A stretch of 55,344 nt of DNA from an uncultured Pedobacter sp. (GCA_946478755.1 CAMLDJ010000009.1:1-55344), one strand, 5' to 3'. Shown: positions 9,262 through 17,906, numbered from the stretch's first letter. Made by a program: numbers and translations. The notes: a model not told the origin generated them from the sequence alone.

Positions 9262-9630
9262 TTAGATAAGACCAGGATTTTCACAGTCTCTAATATACAT
9301 TACCAGTCTAATGACGCTTAACAGCCCCTCCATAAGGACAACATTAACGGCGTCTCTGAAGCCATCCTCCCCCTTCACGTAGCTTTTAGGGTTGCTCTTG
9401 TCCAGATTAAATGGTGAGAGCAAGGACATCAATGTTCTGGCTTGCCTATAATGAAAATCAAGTATTTCCTCAAGATTAGCCGGTTTGGCTGCCCATGTTT
9501 GTAGTAAGTTGTCTTGAACTTTTAGAAGCTTTTCTTCGAGCTTCTCTGGAAGTGTATAGTCGCTATAGTCATCATTTAAAACCTCCAGTTCGCTCATTAT
9601 TTGTCTAATCTCAGATAATTCATCTTTCAT
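9262..9630 (-). CDS. Hypothetical helical protein
   Basis: A 122-residue protein that looks mostly alpha-helical (EIRQIMSELEVLNDDYSDY, LEEKLLKVQDNLLQTWAAK). No family recognised. I chose the ATG at 9630 (MKDELSEI); the longer frame to 9774 adds 48 basic, non-helical residues of poor coding quality. It stands alone between the palindrome at 8871 and a decayed gene region, so it may be cargo of an old integrative element ending at about 10.33 kb. Confidence 0.5.
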   Translation of the reverse strand: MKDELSEIRQIMSELEVLNDDYSDYTLPEKLEEKLLKVQDNLLQTWAAKPANLEEILDFHYRQARTLMSLLSPFNLDKSNPKSYVKGEDGFRDAVNVVLMEGLLSVIRLVMYIRDCENPGLI

Positions 9631-9868
9631 TGTAATTCTCCATTTTTTGCACCAAACTGTTAAAACTTGTTTAGATTGTAAGCGTTTGGCATTTCTTGTC
9701 AAATAAAAGAACATTTCTGCAGAATATTTATCAGTAAGTGAAATTCGGCGGAAAACGCAGAATTCGGGGGGCAAAACAAAATTTTATATGGTGAAATATA
9801 TTTTTTCGGTTTCATCAATAACAACCTAGCCGCTTTTCAGTATTCTGAAGTTCGATGATCGATAGAAG

Positions 9869-10067
9869 TTAATCCACAGAGACACCATACACATCAGCTA
9901 TTTTTCGCCTTATTTCTTCTTCAGTACCTTGGTTTGAAATCTTAAAAGTCTTCCGATTCAGGATTGTTCAGTGGATTCTCCCGTCAGATTCTTTGAAAAT
10001 TACTGATTAATGTATCGCGATCTTCAGAAGACAGTCTTTCAAAAAATGTCATAAAATCTGTATTCAT
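9869..10067 (-). pseudogene. Decayed small gene (nonsense plus frameshift)
   Basis: Reading leftward from an ATG at 10067 gives MNTDFMTFFERLSSEDRDTL... to a stop after 27 residues. Past the stop, the same frame gives sensible sequence (RENPLNNPESED). One extra T in a run of four then shifts the frame, after which it continues as KISNQGTEEEIRRKIADVYG to a stop at 9869. Removing the stop and the single base would give about 66 residues. Product unknown. It supports the view that 9.8-10.9 kb is decaying DNA. Confidence 0.45.
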
Positions 10068-10207
10068 AGAACCAGTACTATTTATAATACTGTTAGATCT
10101 AGGAATATTATAGTACTCGAACGCAATTGGTCGACTGTCTTGTAGTCTTTTTTTGCTCCTATGGCATTACAATCTTCGTAGACACTATTCAATTTCTAGA
10201 TAAACAC

Positions 10208-10330
10208 CGTAACAAATACGTCACGGAGTAAATCTTACGTTTTCAAAAATTGTTCGTAAAGTGCTGCTAAATGTCATAAATCAAATAATCAAGGATAGTG
10301 CGCTAGAAGACTTAGAATCTTTGACTCCTA
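10208..10330 (+). other. Decayed end of an integrative element (copy A)
   Basis: About 53 bases here (start CGTAACAAATACG) match a block at 20047-20100 with only scattered differences. An equal-length diverged spacer follows, then CTAGAAGACTTAGAATCTTT at 10313-10332, which resembles the tRNA anticodon-arm core at 20153-20172. Offset between the copies is constant at 9839-9840 bases over the whole block. Likely integrase-binding arm sequence plus attachment core. The core here carries TAG where copy B has the CAT anticodon, so it may come from a different tRNA gene or be mutated. Confidence 0.55.
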
Positions 10331-10451
10331 TCTTCTACACCATCTGAGCTCATTTCGGATTATCTTAAATTTTTAGTAAGTACCAGCTATCACCATAAAC
10401 CATAGTTGAGATATATCAGCAAAAATATTGGGACTCAAAGATAATGTTCAG

Positions 10452-10904
10452 TTATCCTGTGTTGACTAAATATGTACGTTTATCGTCGCTAGAACTCAGG
10501 ACGCCTTTAAGCAAAAGATAGAATTCGTTTTCAATATCCACTCAACGGGCGGCTGAATAATTAAAGAGAAGATTTCGAGCAGAAGTTATTTTAGCGATAT
10601 CTTAAATGTAGTTTCCCAATTATGTGCCAGCCTTTGGTCTTGTAACTTTAATTTTTAATAAGTTCTGTAATCCCCCTTTCATAGAACAATCCAATAGTTC
10701 CATTTCACTGCGTGGTTTTCCACTAAAATAAATTTCATCCGCAAGGTTCAATTTCTCTACCTTAAGTAATTTGTCTTCATATAGAAAAGATTCTCCTGCC
10801 GTTACCAAGGCTTGGTGCAGGTACCATTTCACAAAGTAGTTATAGCCTGTTTTCAGGCCGTGGGCAAGGTCGAAGCCATTGCCGATCAGGATCAGGCGGT
10901 TCAT
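10452..10904 (-). pseudogene. abiH: AbiH-family phage abortive-infection gene, broken
   Basis: The N-terminus MNRLILIGNGFDLAHGLKT is the signature of AbiH, a phage-resistance family normally several hundred residues long. The frame stays open only for 94 residues (stop at 10620) and its tail loses AbiH character. A second AbiH-like piece in another frame lies further on at 10452-10541 (VDIENEFYLLLKGVL), matching the conserved D-I-E-x-x-Y/F region. The gene is therefore disrupted and shortened. It is divergent from the R-M block, as expected of a defence island with turnover. Confidence 0.7.
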
Positions 10905-10916
10905 TTTAAATTTTGT

Positions 10917-11276
10917 ATGCTCAAATATAGCGCATTACCGCAAACCTCAGCGGTTGCGCATAAAATCCCATTTTCGTTCGCTGTTCGCACTCAGGCCGAC
11001 CCGAAATTTAAAACGGCCATTGATCCTTATTCGGTGAACAAGAAAGCGCACTGTAATTATACCCATCCCTTCGGTTTAAGATTAATAAGCATTGGTTTAA
11101 TACTCCTTTACCATATCGGCAGAAGGAGGTTTAACTTAGGGAATGGCAATGATGCAATATTTTTCTTCTTACGGATTGGCACTGTTGGTCCCGTGCCCCG
11201 AAAATTAAATAACATACCGGGAGCCGCCTTTATTTTAGCCGGGGCGGCCTTGGTATTAATCGTTCACTTTAATTAA
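10917..11276 (+). CDS. Possible small membrane protein
   Basis: A 119-residue frame with two hydrophobic stretches (RLISIGLILLYHI and AAFILAGAALVLIVHFN). No family recognised. The upstream part of the open frame overlaps abiH on the other strand, so the ATG at 10917 is the earliest sensible start. No better frame exists across this 380-base stretch. Could be non-coding remnant DNA. Confidence 0.3.
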   Translation: MLKYSALPQTSAVAHKIPFSFAVRTQADPKFKTAIDPYSVNKKAHCNYTHPFGLRLISIGLILLYHIGRRRFNLGNGNDAIFFFLRIGTVGPVPRKLNNIPGAAFILAGAALVLIVHFN

Positions 11277-11281
11277 ATTTG
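11250..11281 (+). promoter_or_regulatory. Candidate Bacteroidota promoter
   Basis: TTG at 11250-11252 and TAAATTTG at 11274-11281 match the Bacteroidota -33 and -7 elements, with 21 bases between. A start site near 11288 would make the following ATG at 11285 leaderless or skip it, and would serve the small-gene set running into the R-M operon. Confidence 0.4.
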
Positions 11282-11284
11282 TAA

Positions 11285-11554
11285 ATGGATCTTTCAATAA
11301 AACCAAGCCGGCCTCAGACAGATACATAGAATTATTTCTTCTATTCTGATGCGGAGCCAGATCAAATTTACATAATAGCCGAAGATCCTGCTGATTTTGC
11401 TCATAACGACGAGATACTGGTTGTAAATCTGAAAGAGTTACAGCGTAATGTGAAAGATCCGAGTGCCGCAGCGCGAGAGTCCGTTCGTAAAGATGAAATG
11501 GTAGTGATCAGTGAAGATCTGGAGAATTGTATTAAATCATGGAATGATCACTGA
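11285..11554 (+). pseudogene. Small acidic protein gene with in-frame TAG
   Basis: From ATG 11285 the frame runs 89 residues to a TGA at 11552, but codon 15 (11327-11329) is TAG. After it comes well-formed acidic sequence (IYIIAEDPADFAHNDEILVV, MVVISEDLENCIKSW). No other start in the frame would keep that conserved-looking part. Either the gene is broken by one nonsense mutation or the start lies elsewhere. Product unknown; first of four small co-directional genes ahead of vsr. Confidence 0.5.
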
Positions 11555-11582
11555 TTTGGAACATATAATTAATTATTAAGTC

Positions 11583-11750
11583 ATGAGCTTCTGGAAAAAC
11601 ACTGGCTACTGCTATCAGGATATTACAGAGATATCCGAAGCAAATCTACTGTTGCTTGTTAATGCAATGACGAGGGAAGATATCCAGCAATGGCTGAAAC
11701 GGAATGATCCTAACGGAATCTACTGCGATGAACACTCATTTAAAGAGTAG
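11583..11750 (+). CDS. Small hypothetical protein (55 aa)
   Basis: Starts MSFWKNTGYCYQDI and ends CDEHSFKE. No family recognised, but the composition is protein-like (EANLLLLVNAMTREDIQQWL) and it sits in a row of short co-directional genes with small gaps. Probably part of the same transcript as its neighbours. Confidence 0.5.
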   Translation: MSFWKNTGYCYQDITEISEANLLLLVNAMTREDIQQWLKRNDPNGIYCDEHSFKE

Positions 11751-11758
11751 GTAATATT

Positions 11759-11824
11759 ATGACCCGTGATGAAGCGCTGGAGATTATGATTCGTCAGGCC
11801 GAAGACAATCGGGTGCTCATATAA
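11759..11824 (+). CDS. Very small hypothetical ORF (21 aa)
   Basis: MTRDEALEIMIRQAEDNRVL-I, 8 bases after the previous gene and 11 before the next. The N-terminal MTRDEAL pattern is common at the start of helical bacterial proteins. It may be the truncated front of a once longer gene. Real translation is unproven. Confidence 0.3.
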   Translation: MTRDEALEIMIRQAEDNRVLI

Positions 11825-11835
11825 AATCAAACATC

Positions 11836-12138
11836 ATGTTAACCGAAATTAAATGCTTGGAAGATGTGGCAGCTTTTATGCATTCCCTCATTGAAGAAAG
11901 CGCAAACGTACATCCCGACACGGATTTCAATGATTATGTTCATATGCAAACCGGAGAGCCAACTTACAAACCTGAAGAGGCCGCTTTAAGAAACCGGTTA
12001 ATGGAACAGGCTTTTGAAATTTGTAAACGCAACGACGAGAATATCTACAGTTTTATGCACGAAATCTTTTTGAAAGAGACCGGGCTGGATAAATTCATTC
12101 CTCTGCCATCTGCGGTAACCTCCAATTCTGGCACCTGA
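11836..12138 (+). CDS. Conserved hypothetical protein of Bacteroidota
   Basis: A 100-residue acidic soluble protein (FHPDTDFNDYV-like region, RNRLMEQAFEICKRNDENIY, ETGLDKFIPLPS). I have a general impression of similar small proteins in Bacteroidota genomes but can name no domain. It ends 17 bases before vsr on the same strand, so it probably leads the R-M transcript. Role unknown; a regulator is possible but no DNA-binding motif is visible. Confidence 0.6.
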   Translation: MLTEIKCLEDVAAFMHSLIEESANVHPDTDFNDYVHMQTGEPTYKPEEAALRNRLMEQAFEICKRNDENIYSFMHEIFLKETGLDKFIPLPSAVTSNSGT

Positions 12139-12155
12139 TTTGTCGGGACGTTCAT

Positions 12156-12578
12156 ATGGCCGATGTGCATTCTCCTGCTGTACGAAGTTTTAATATGTCC
12201 CGTATCAGGGGCAAAGATACAAAGCCGGAGATGCTGGTCAGGAAATTTTTGTTTTCCCAAGGTTTCCGTTACAGGCTTCATGATAAAAAATTACCCGGAA
12301 AACCAGATATCGTCCTTCCCAGGTATCTTACGGTTATTTTTGTCCACGGTTGTTTCTGGCACGGGCATGACGGTTGCCGGTATTTTGTTGTTCCGAAAAC
12401 CAGAACCGAATGGTGGATGAATAAAATATCGAACAACAGAGCCAACGACAAAAAATCGGTCAGTAAACTTCAGGAAGCGGGTTGGAAAGTAATTGAGTTG
12501 TGGGAGTGTGAATTAAGGAAAAATTCAGTCGAAAATACCCTTGCAGGCCTGTCAGCTAAAATCAGACCCGTTATTTAA
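12156..12578 (+). CDS. vsr: Very short patch repair endonuclease Vsr
   Basis: A 140-residue protein of normal Vsr length. Vsr nicks next to T:G mismatches that arise when 5-methylcytosine deaminates in a Dcm site. Visible marks: the N-terminal SFNMSRIRGKDTKPEMLVR helix that enters the DNA, GKPDIVLP with predicted catalytic Asp51, and FVHGCFWHGHDGC with His64, Trp68 and His69. It precedes dcm by 43 bases on the same strand, the usual partnership. Start ATG 12156 fits the family. Confidence 0.95.
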   Translation: MADVHSPAVRSFNMSRIRGKDTKPEMLVRKFLFSQGFRYRLHDKKLPGKPDIVLPRYLTVIFVHGCFWHGHDGCRYFVVPKTRTEWWMNKISNNRANDKKSVSKLQEAGWKVIELWECELRKNSVENTLAGLSAKIRPVI

Positions 12579-12621
12579 GGAAAAATTTCGTTAGTTTGCA
12601 TTTGTAAACTGTGTATACGAA

Positions 12622-13884
12622 ATGGACGAAAAAGCGGTCGTCAAAGACCTGAAGATCAAAACAAAAAGAATCAAGAGACTACTTTCCGTACCGGATGATT
12701 TTGACCTGGCGTTGCTCAGTCACTACCATTCTACCGGAAATGTTATATATGGTGATGCCGTAGAATTACTGGATAAATACGCACATCTTACAAAAAAAGT
12801 GACCGTTGATGACCTTTATACGCAGGCACAGTTAAGTTTAACCAGGAGTAACGTCATTCCCTTTCCATCTCCTGAACCGGGCACGGAAACATTCACATTT
12901 ATTGATCTCTTTGCAGGTATAGGTGGTTTCAGAATGGCACTGCAGGATCTTGGTGGAAAATGTGTGTTTACATCAGAATGGGACAAATACAGCAAACAAA
13001 CCTATTTTGCGAACTACGGTGATTATCCGTTCGGTGATATCACGAGCGATGAAGTCAAAGCGCACATACCTGCTGAATTTGATATACTTTGCGGTGGTTT
13101 TCCCTGCCAGCCATTTTCACTCGCAGGGGTTTCTAAAAAGAACAGTCTGGGCAGATTACACGGCTTTGATGACGAGAAACAGGGTAATCTGTTCTTTCAT
13201 ATAGAAGACATCCTCCGTACGCACCGGCCAAAAGCTTTTTTTCTGGAGAATGTTAAAAATCTGGTAAGCCATGACAAGGGGAATACCTTTAAAGTAATAA
13301 GGCAAACTTTGCTGGATCTCGATTATTCATTTGATCCCAAAGTTATTGACGGCGCGGCGTTCGTGCCGCAGCACCGTGAAAGAACTTTCATGATTGGCTT
13401 TGATAAAAGGGTATTCGGCAACGACATTAAGTTCAGTTTCGACTCTGTTATTTATCCTGATAAGAAGCAAGCAGTCAGGAGTATCATTCAGTCCGAAGTT
13501 GAACCCAAATACACGCTGACCGATCATCTCTGGAAATATCTGAAAGACTACGCCCAGAAACATAAGGAAAAAGGTAATGGCTTTGGCTACGGCTTGGTTA
13601 ATCTTGATGGTGTAACTCGCACGATCAGCGCACGCTACCACAAGGACGGAGCGGAAATTCTGATACCACAAGATGGCAAGAACCCGAGACGCCTGACACC
13701 GCATGAGGCAGCTGCGCTTCAGGGGTACCCGATATGGCCGATCAATACCAAAAGCAAAACCAGATCACTCCGGATCCCGGTTTCTGATACTCAGGCTTAT
13801 CGTCAGTTTGGCAATTCGGTAGTCATGCCGCTTATTAAGGCTGTAGGAGAACAGGTTGTTAATTTATTACAGCTTCAGAAATAA
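12622..13884 (+). CDS. dcm: DNA (cytosine-5)-methyltransferase, Dcm/M.EcoRII type
   Basis: A 420-residue C5-methylase. Residues 1-75 are a helical, possibly DNA-binding lead; then motif I DLFAGIGG (95-102), motif IV PCQPFSLAGV with nucleophile Cys162, motif VI ENV (209-211), motif VIII QHRER (250-254) and motif X SYRQFGNSVV-like near the end. The target-recognition region carries GNGFGYGLVN and ISARYHKDGAEILI, which are hallmarks of Dcm and M.EcoRII. I therefore predict CCWGG, inner C methylated. Its stop overlaps the endonuclease start by one base (TAATG), so the two are co-translated. The N-terminal lead may act as an autorepressor as in EcoRII-like enzymes; inference. Confidence 0.95.
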   Translation: MDEKAVVKDLKIKTKRIKRLLSVPDDFDLALLSHYHSTGNVIYGDAVELLDKYAHLTKKVTVDDLYTQAQLSLTRSNVIPFPSPEPGTETFTFIDLFAGIGGFRMALQDLGGKCVFTSEWDKYSKQTYFANYGDYPFGDITSDEVKAHIPAEFDILCGGFPCQPFSLAGVSKKNSLGRLHGFDDEKQGNLFFHIEDILRTHRPKAFFLENVKNLVSHDKGNTFKVIRQTLLDLDYSFDPKVIDGAAFVPQHRERTFMIGFDKRVFGNDIKFSFDSVIYPDKKQAVRSIIQSEVEPKYTLTDHLWKYLKDYAQKHKEKGNGFGYGLVNLDGVTRTISARYHKDGAEILIPQDGKNPRRLTPHEAAALQGYPIWPINTKSKTRSLRIPVSDTQAYRQFGNSVVMPLIKAVGEQVVNLLQLQK

Positions 13885-15116
13885 TGGCGAGTCCGTTATC
13901 CCGGTTTTTCACAGGCGTTGGTGTCAAGCGGTTGAGCCAGGTGGAAGTAGCACCTGATGCTTCAAATCAGCATGAATTTAACGGGATAAATGAGTTCCGT
14001 AGTATTTTTGGGTCTGAAAAGAGAAAATTCGGTGCCAAATTTATGTACCTGACAGACGACGAAGAAAAACTACTGGAAACGGATGGCTTTATGACCTGGT
14101 ATGATGCACGGGAAAACCATCCGACCCGGACTGAGTTTAGGTTTTACTATTCTTCCAACGAAGTACTTTCCGGATCTAATACAGGTGATCTGGTAGTGGT
14201 TGGTAGAACCGGTGAGGACAAACTTGCGGTAATCATTGCGCCACAGAATTCTACCGCTGAAAAGCAGCTGCTCTGGCTCTTCGGAATGGAAGAAGCCGGT
14301 AACAGATTTTCAGTCTTGGATTTAACGGAAGATAAAAAAGACATCGGCTACGCAGGCCGCTACATTCTTTCTTCTCTGGGCATGGAAACTGAAGAAACTG
14401 CCCCGGATTTTCTTGATGACCTGCTGCGTTTGTTCGGCAGAAGGTTCCCTTCAACTAAGGAGTTTTCTGCCTATGCCAGATCAACGGTAAAGGGTGTTTC
14501 ACCGGTAGAGGAACCTGACCAAACTCTTATGGCCTGGCTGGAACGGGAGGAACTGCTTTTCAAAACACTTGAGAAAGTAATTGTAAAAGAGCAACTAAAA
14601 AAAGGATTCGGCGAAGACGGCAGCGACGTTGAAGAATTTATAAAACTATCATTGAGTATTCAGAACCGGAGAAAGGCCCGTGCAGGCTTTTCCTTTGAAA
14701 ACAATCTGGAAGTCTTATTCAGCCTGAATAAAGTGCACTTTTCACACGGAGCTGTAACCGAACGTAACAATAAACCTGATTTTATTTTCCCAGGGTCACG
14801 ATATTATCACGATAAACAATATGATAGTGCTATGCTTACGATGCTCGGCGTAAAAACCACTGCCAAGGATCGCTGGCGTCAGGTGCTTTCCGAAGCAGCA
14901 AAGATCCAATCTAAACACCTTATTACACTTGAGCCGTCGATCAGCAGAAATCAAACTGAAGATATGAAGGCGAACAACCTTCAACTGGTAATTCCACGGC
15001 CCCTTTTCGGTACTTTCACTCAGATTCAGCAACAAGACCTTATTGACGTAAGAAGTTTTATCGAACTGGTAAACGACCGCCAAAACAGATATAGCGCAAC
15101 TCCGCTATTGTTTTAA
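13884..15116 (+). CDS. EcoRII-type restriction endonuclease lacking the usual N-terminal effector domain
   Basis: A 410-residue protein. From about residue 215 it matches the EcoRII catalytic domain: NRRKARAGFSFENNLE, KPDFIFPG with Asp299, YYHD at 307-310, and MLGVKTTAKDRWRQVL with Lys324 and Arg330, the PD-(D/E)xK nuclease core. Its first 200 residues do not look like the EcoRII-N DNA-binding fold; they read as an unnamed alpha/beta region (FMYLTDDEEKLLETDGF, VVGRTGEDKLAVIIAP). The EcoRII-N fold is instead on the next gene product. Predicted to cut unmethylated CCWGG. Cleavage activity is inferred from intact core residues. Confidence 0.88.
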   Translation: MASPLSRFFTGVGVKRLSQVEVAPDASNQHEFNGINEFRSIFGSEKRKFGAKFMYLTDDEEKLLETDGFMTWYDARENHPTRTEFRFYYSSNEVLSGSNTGDLVVVGRTGEDKLAVIIAPQNSTAEKQLLWLFGMEEAGNRFSVLDLTEDKKDIGYAGRYILSSLGMETEETAPDFLDDLLRLFGRRFPSTKEFSAYARSTVKGVSPVEEPDQTLMAWLEREELLFKTLEKVIVKEQLKKGFGEDGSDVEEFIKLSLSIQNRRKARAGFSFENNLEVLFSLNKVHFSHGAVTERNNKPDFIFPGSRYYHDKQYDSAMLTMLGVKTTAKDRWRQVLSEAAKIQSKHLITLEPSISRNQTEDMKANNLQLVIPRPLFGTFTQIQQQDLIDVRSFIELVNDRQNRYSATPLLF

Positions 15117-15152
15117 TATATTTATCGTTTAATCAATTCTAATGAACCGCAT

Positions 15153-17906
15153 ATGACAAACGAAGTTTCGGCTGCTGTATCAGCTGTAAATGCCAATGTT
15201 TATAGTTTTTGCAAATTTATATCTCCAAATGACGCAGGAACCACTGGCGCACATCAGGCCGGACTTTATATACCAAAAAATTCCATTTCTCTGGTATTCA
15301 ACCAGCCTGGAATCCACGGGCAGAACAAGGAAAAGTTTGCAACCATTGTGTGGTCTGATAACATTACATCCCGATGCAGGTTCATATACTACGGGCAGGG
15401 AACAAGAGATGAATACCGTGTTACACGACTTGGGAGAAGTTTCAACGTCGATGACCTTGTTGTGTTAGTAAAGGAGGATGAAGAAAACTATCTCGGCTTC
15501 ATGCTCACAAGCGCCCAGGATAAATCCATTTTTCTGAATCAGTTTCAAATGTCAGATGACGATACCAACAAACTAATTGACAAGTCATTATTCGTTGGGT
15601 CATTGCCGATTGAGCCACAGGAACTTGCCCCACCTGCGACCGATACAAGTACTTTAGTCCCGCAGTTTAATAATGAACTAACACAAAATCATTCTATTAA
15701 CTTCCGGCCTAAGGCTCATATTCTCATCCTGCTCGGCGAAGAACTTATCAAAAGCCCGGTAATGGCCATTTATGAGCTTATAAAAAACGGATATGATGCT
15801 GATGCGAAAAGCATTCATGTAACATTTCATAATATCGACAGGATCGACGACGCTGTTATAGAAATCACCGATTCAGGGACGGGGATCACGGCGGACGTTC
15901 TTGAAAACGTATGGTTTGAGCCGGGGACGGATTTCAGAAAGCCGGTAAACATTGATGGTGTACGAACGATCAAACGCAGCCCCCTGTTCAATCGCATACC
16001 TATGGGTGAGAAAGGTGTTGGTCGTTTCGCGGTTCACAAACTAGGTAACCGTATAAAACTCGTTTCTAGACCAGCCCGGGTTATTCAGGATGCTGACGGT
16101 AAATTTGTACGAACTGAACTCCTTGATTACGAAATTACTGTTAGTATAGACTGGAGAAGATTCTCTCAAAGCCGCTATCTCGATGATGTTGGTATTGAGT
16201 GGACGATGAATGGCGATCCTGCTACGTTTTTGTTTAAAGATACGCATGGAACGTTCATTCAGGTCGCAAGCCTGAAAGAAGAATGGACGCGCGGAATGGC
16301 GAGGCAGTTAAAAAAGCAAACGCTTTCGATGGTGTCGCCAAAAAATGATCCCAGTAAATTCCGTATCGATCTGGATTTTGGAAACTGGTGGCTCAATAAT
16401 ATTCCGGAAACCTCCAGTCTTCTTGAACTTGCCCCATACAAGGTTACAGCATTTGTCGACAAAGACTATAATATGACCTTCGATTATGAGTTTCGTCTCG
16501 CTAATAATAATGAAATCGGAAGCCGGATTATAGACAATAAATTGCCGTCATCTGAATTGGAACATTACGAACATAATATACGCGGTGAAGTTATTCCCTA
16601 CCTGCGCGAATCTTTAGAAGAACTGGAATATGAAAACCCTGTCATAGAAAATATAGTTGCAGAATTTGACGCGGCAGAATTACCATTCGGTAATCTCATG
16701 CTAGAGATGTATTCATATGATCTCGATTCCATGTCGCTGAGAGACGTCACAAATAGTCCGAAAAATATCAGGGATCTCCTGCGCGACCATCATGGCATTA
16801 AGGTTTTCAAAGGCGACCTGAGGGTCTATGATTACGGTGATCCGGGAAATGACTGGCTCGGGCTTGATATCAAAAGGGTTAATAATAAAGAATGGTTTTC
16901 TAACAACCAGATCATTGGGTATGTCTACCTGGATCCAGAAACATCCGGACCTTTAATCGAAAAAACAAATCGTGAAGGATTTATACATAACGCTGCTTAC
17001 GCGAATTTCGTTGTTGTTCTTGAGTATATCCTTACCGCCTTCAAAGCTGAAAGATTTCATGATCGCCAGCGCTGGTTGAAGTTCAACCAGAAAGGAACCG
17101 GTGGAAACACATTTGCTGACAGACTTCAGAACTTCCGGGGATTGATATCGGGATCAGGCCTTGATGCAACCAATCAGGCCCTTTTGCTTGAAGAAGCCAA
17201 TCGCGTTGGTGAAAAATATAATGAAGACAGAGATGCCTTACTTATTCCTGCTGGTGTTGGAATGACAGCCTCATTTGCAATGCACGAAATAGAAAAGCTT
17301 ATTCCACGTATGCAGGAATCTGTCGCAGAAGATCCCGTAAACAAGTTCAGAATAACCTCACAGGTTTCCGAATTGAAGGACTACTCGGAAGGATTACTGT
17401 CTGTACTGAGAAAAGGCGGAGCCGTGAATATGTCGGCGGTTCAGGTTGTAAAGACGGCCGTCGGCAATTACAATTCCAGATTACAATCGTGGAAGATCGA
17501 CGTAGCAATTACCCCCGGGGGAGATGACACGATTATGCTCAAAGCCGACAGAAGACTTATCGTCACTGTTTTGATGAACCTTATCGACAACAGCCTTTAC
17601 TGGCTCGACACCGTTTATAAAGATTTCAAAGGAATTTTCATCAAGATCACTAAAATTGAAAACGGGGTTTCAATTCTGGTCGTTGACAACGGTCCTGGTT
17701 TTAAAGAGACAGTCGGAGATATCGTAACACCTTATTACACGCGAAAGCGTAATGGCATAGGTATAGGTATGTATCTGGTAGATACGATCATGATCAATTA
17801 TGGCCGTCTTAACATTATAACAGACCGCGAAGAACTTTCCGGAAGAGAAGTTCCTGAAATATACTCCGGCGCAGCCGTCGAATTAATATTTAATAAAAAT
17901 CAATAA
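15153..17906 (+). CDS. Large GHKL ATPase with N-terminal EcoRII-N-like DNA-recognition domain
   Basis: A 917-residue cytoplasmic protein. Residues 15-125 resemble the EcoRII-N effector domain: SPNDAGTTGAHQAGLYIP, an IYY...TRDEYRVTRLGR stretch. Residues 185-300 form a MORC/HSP90/MutL-like ATPase: N-box YELIKNGYDAD (Glu208, Asn212, Asp215), G1 TDSGTG (240-244), G2 GEKGVG (285-290). A helical part at about 685-760 has a kinase-like MTASFAMHEIEKLI (His711). A second, histidine-kinase-like ATPase follows: NLIDNSLYW (about 810-818), DNGPGF (845-850), GIGIGMYLVD (868-877). 36 bases after the endonuclease, 5 before the receiver gene. Probably senses the CCWGG site and signals by ATP hydrolysis or phosphotransfer; inference. 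Confidence 0.85.
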   Translation: MTNEVSAAVSAVNANVYSFCKFISPNDAGTTGAHQAGLYIPKNSISLVFNQPGIHGQNKEKFATIVWSDNITSRCRFIYYGQGTRDEYRVTRLGRSFNVDDLVVLVKEDEENYLGFMLTSAQDKSIFLNQFQMSDDDTNKLIDKSLFVGSLPIEPQELAPPATDTSTLVPQFNNELTQNHSINFRPKAHILILLGEELIKSPVMAIYELIKNGYDADAKSIHVTFHNIDRIDDAVIEITDSGTGITADVLENVWFEPGTDFRKPVNIDGVRTIKRSPLFNRIPMGEKGVGRFAVHKLGNRIKLVSRPARVIQDADGKFVRTELLDYEITVSIDWRRFSQSRYLDDVGIEWTMNGDPATFLFKDTHGTFIQVASLKEEWTRGMARQLKKQTLSMVSPKNDPSKFRIDLDFGNWWLNNIPETSSLLELAPYKVTAFVDKDYNMTFDYEFRLANNNEIGSRIIDNKLPSSELEHYEHNIRGEVIPYLRESLEELEYENPVIENIVAEFDAAELPFGNLMLEMYSYDLDSMSLRDVTNSPKNIRDLLRDHHGIKVFKGDLRVYDYGDPGNDWLGLDIKRVNNKEWFSNNQIIGYVYLDPETSGPLIEKTNREGFIHNAAYANFVVVLEYILTAFKAERFHDRQRWLKFNQKGTGGNTFADRLQNFRGLISGSGLDATNQALLLEEANRVGEKYNEDRDALLIPAGVGMTASFAMHEIEKLIPRMQESVAEDPVNKFRITSQVSELKDYSEGLLSVLRKGGAVNMSAVQVVKTAVGNYNSRLQSWKIDVAITPGGDDTIMLKADRRLIVTVLMNLIDNSLYWLDTVYKDFKGIFIKITKIENGVSILVVDNGPGFKETVGDIVTPYYTRKRNGIGIGMYLVDTIMINYGRLNIITDREELSGREVPEIYSGAAVELIFNKNQ

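Noticed and set aside
10812..10916. Longer start for the small membrane ORF
   Set aside because: This part runs opposite the abiH signature and is a shadow of it.
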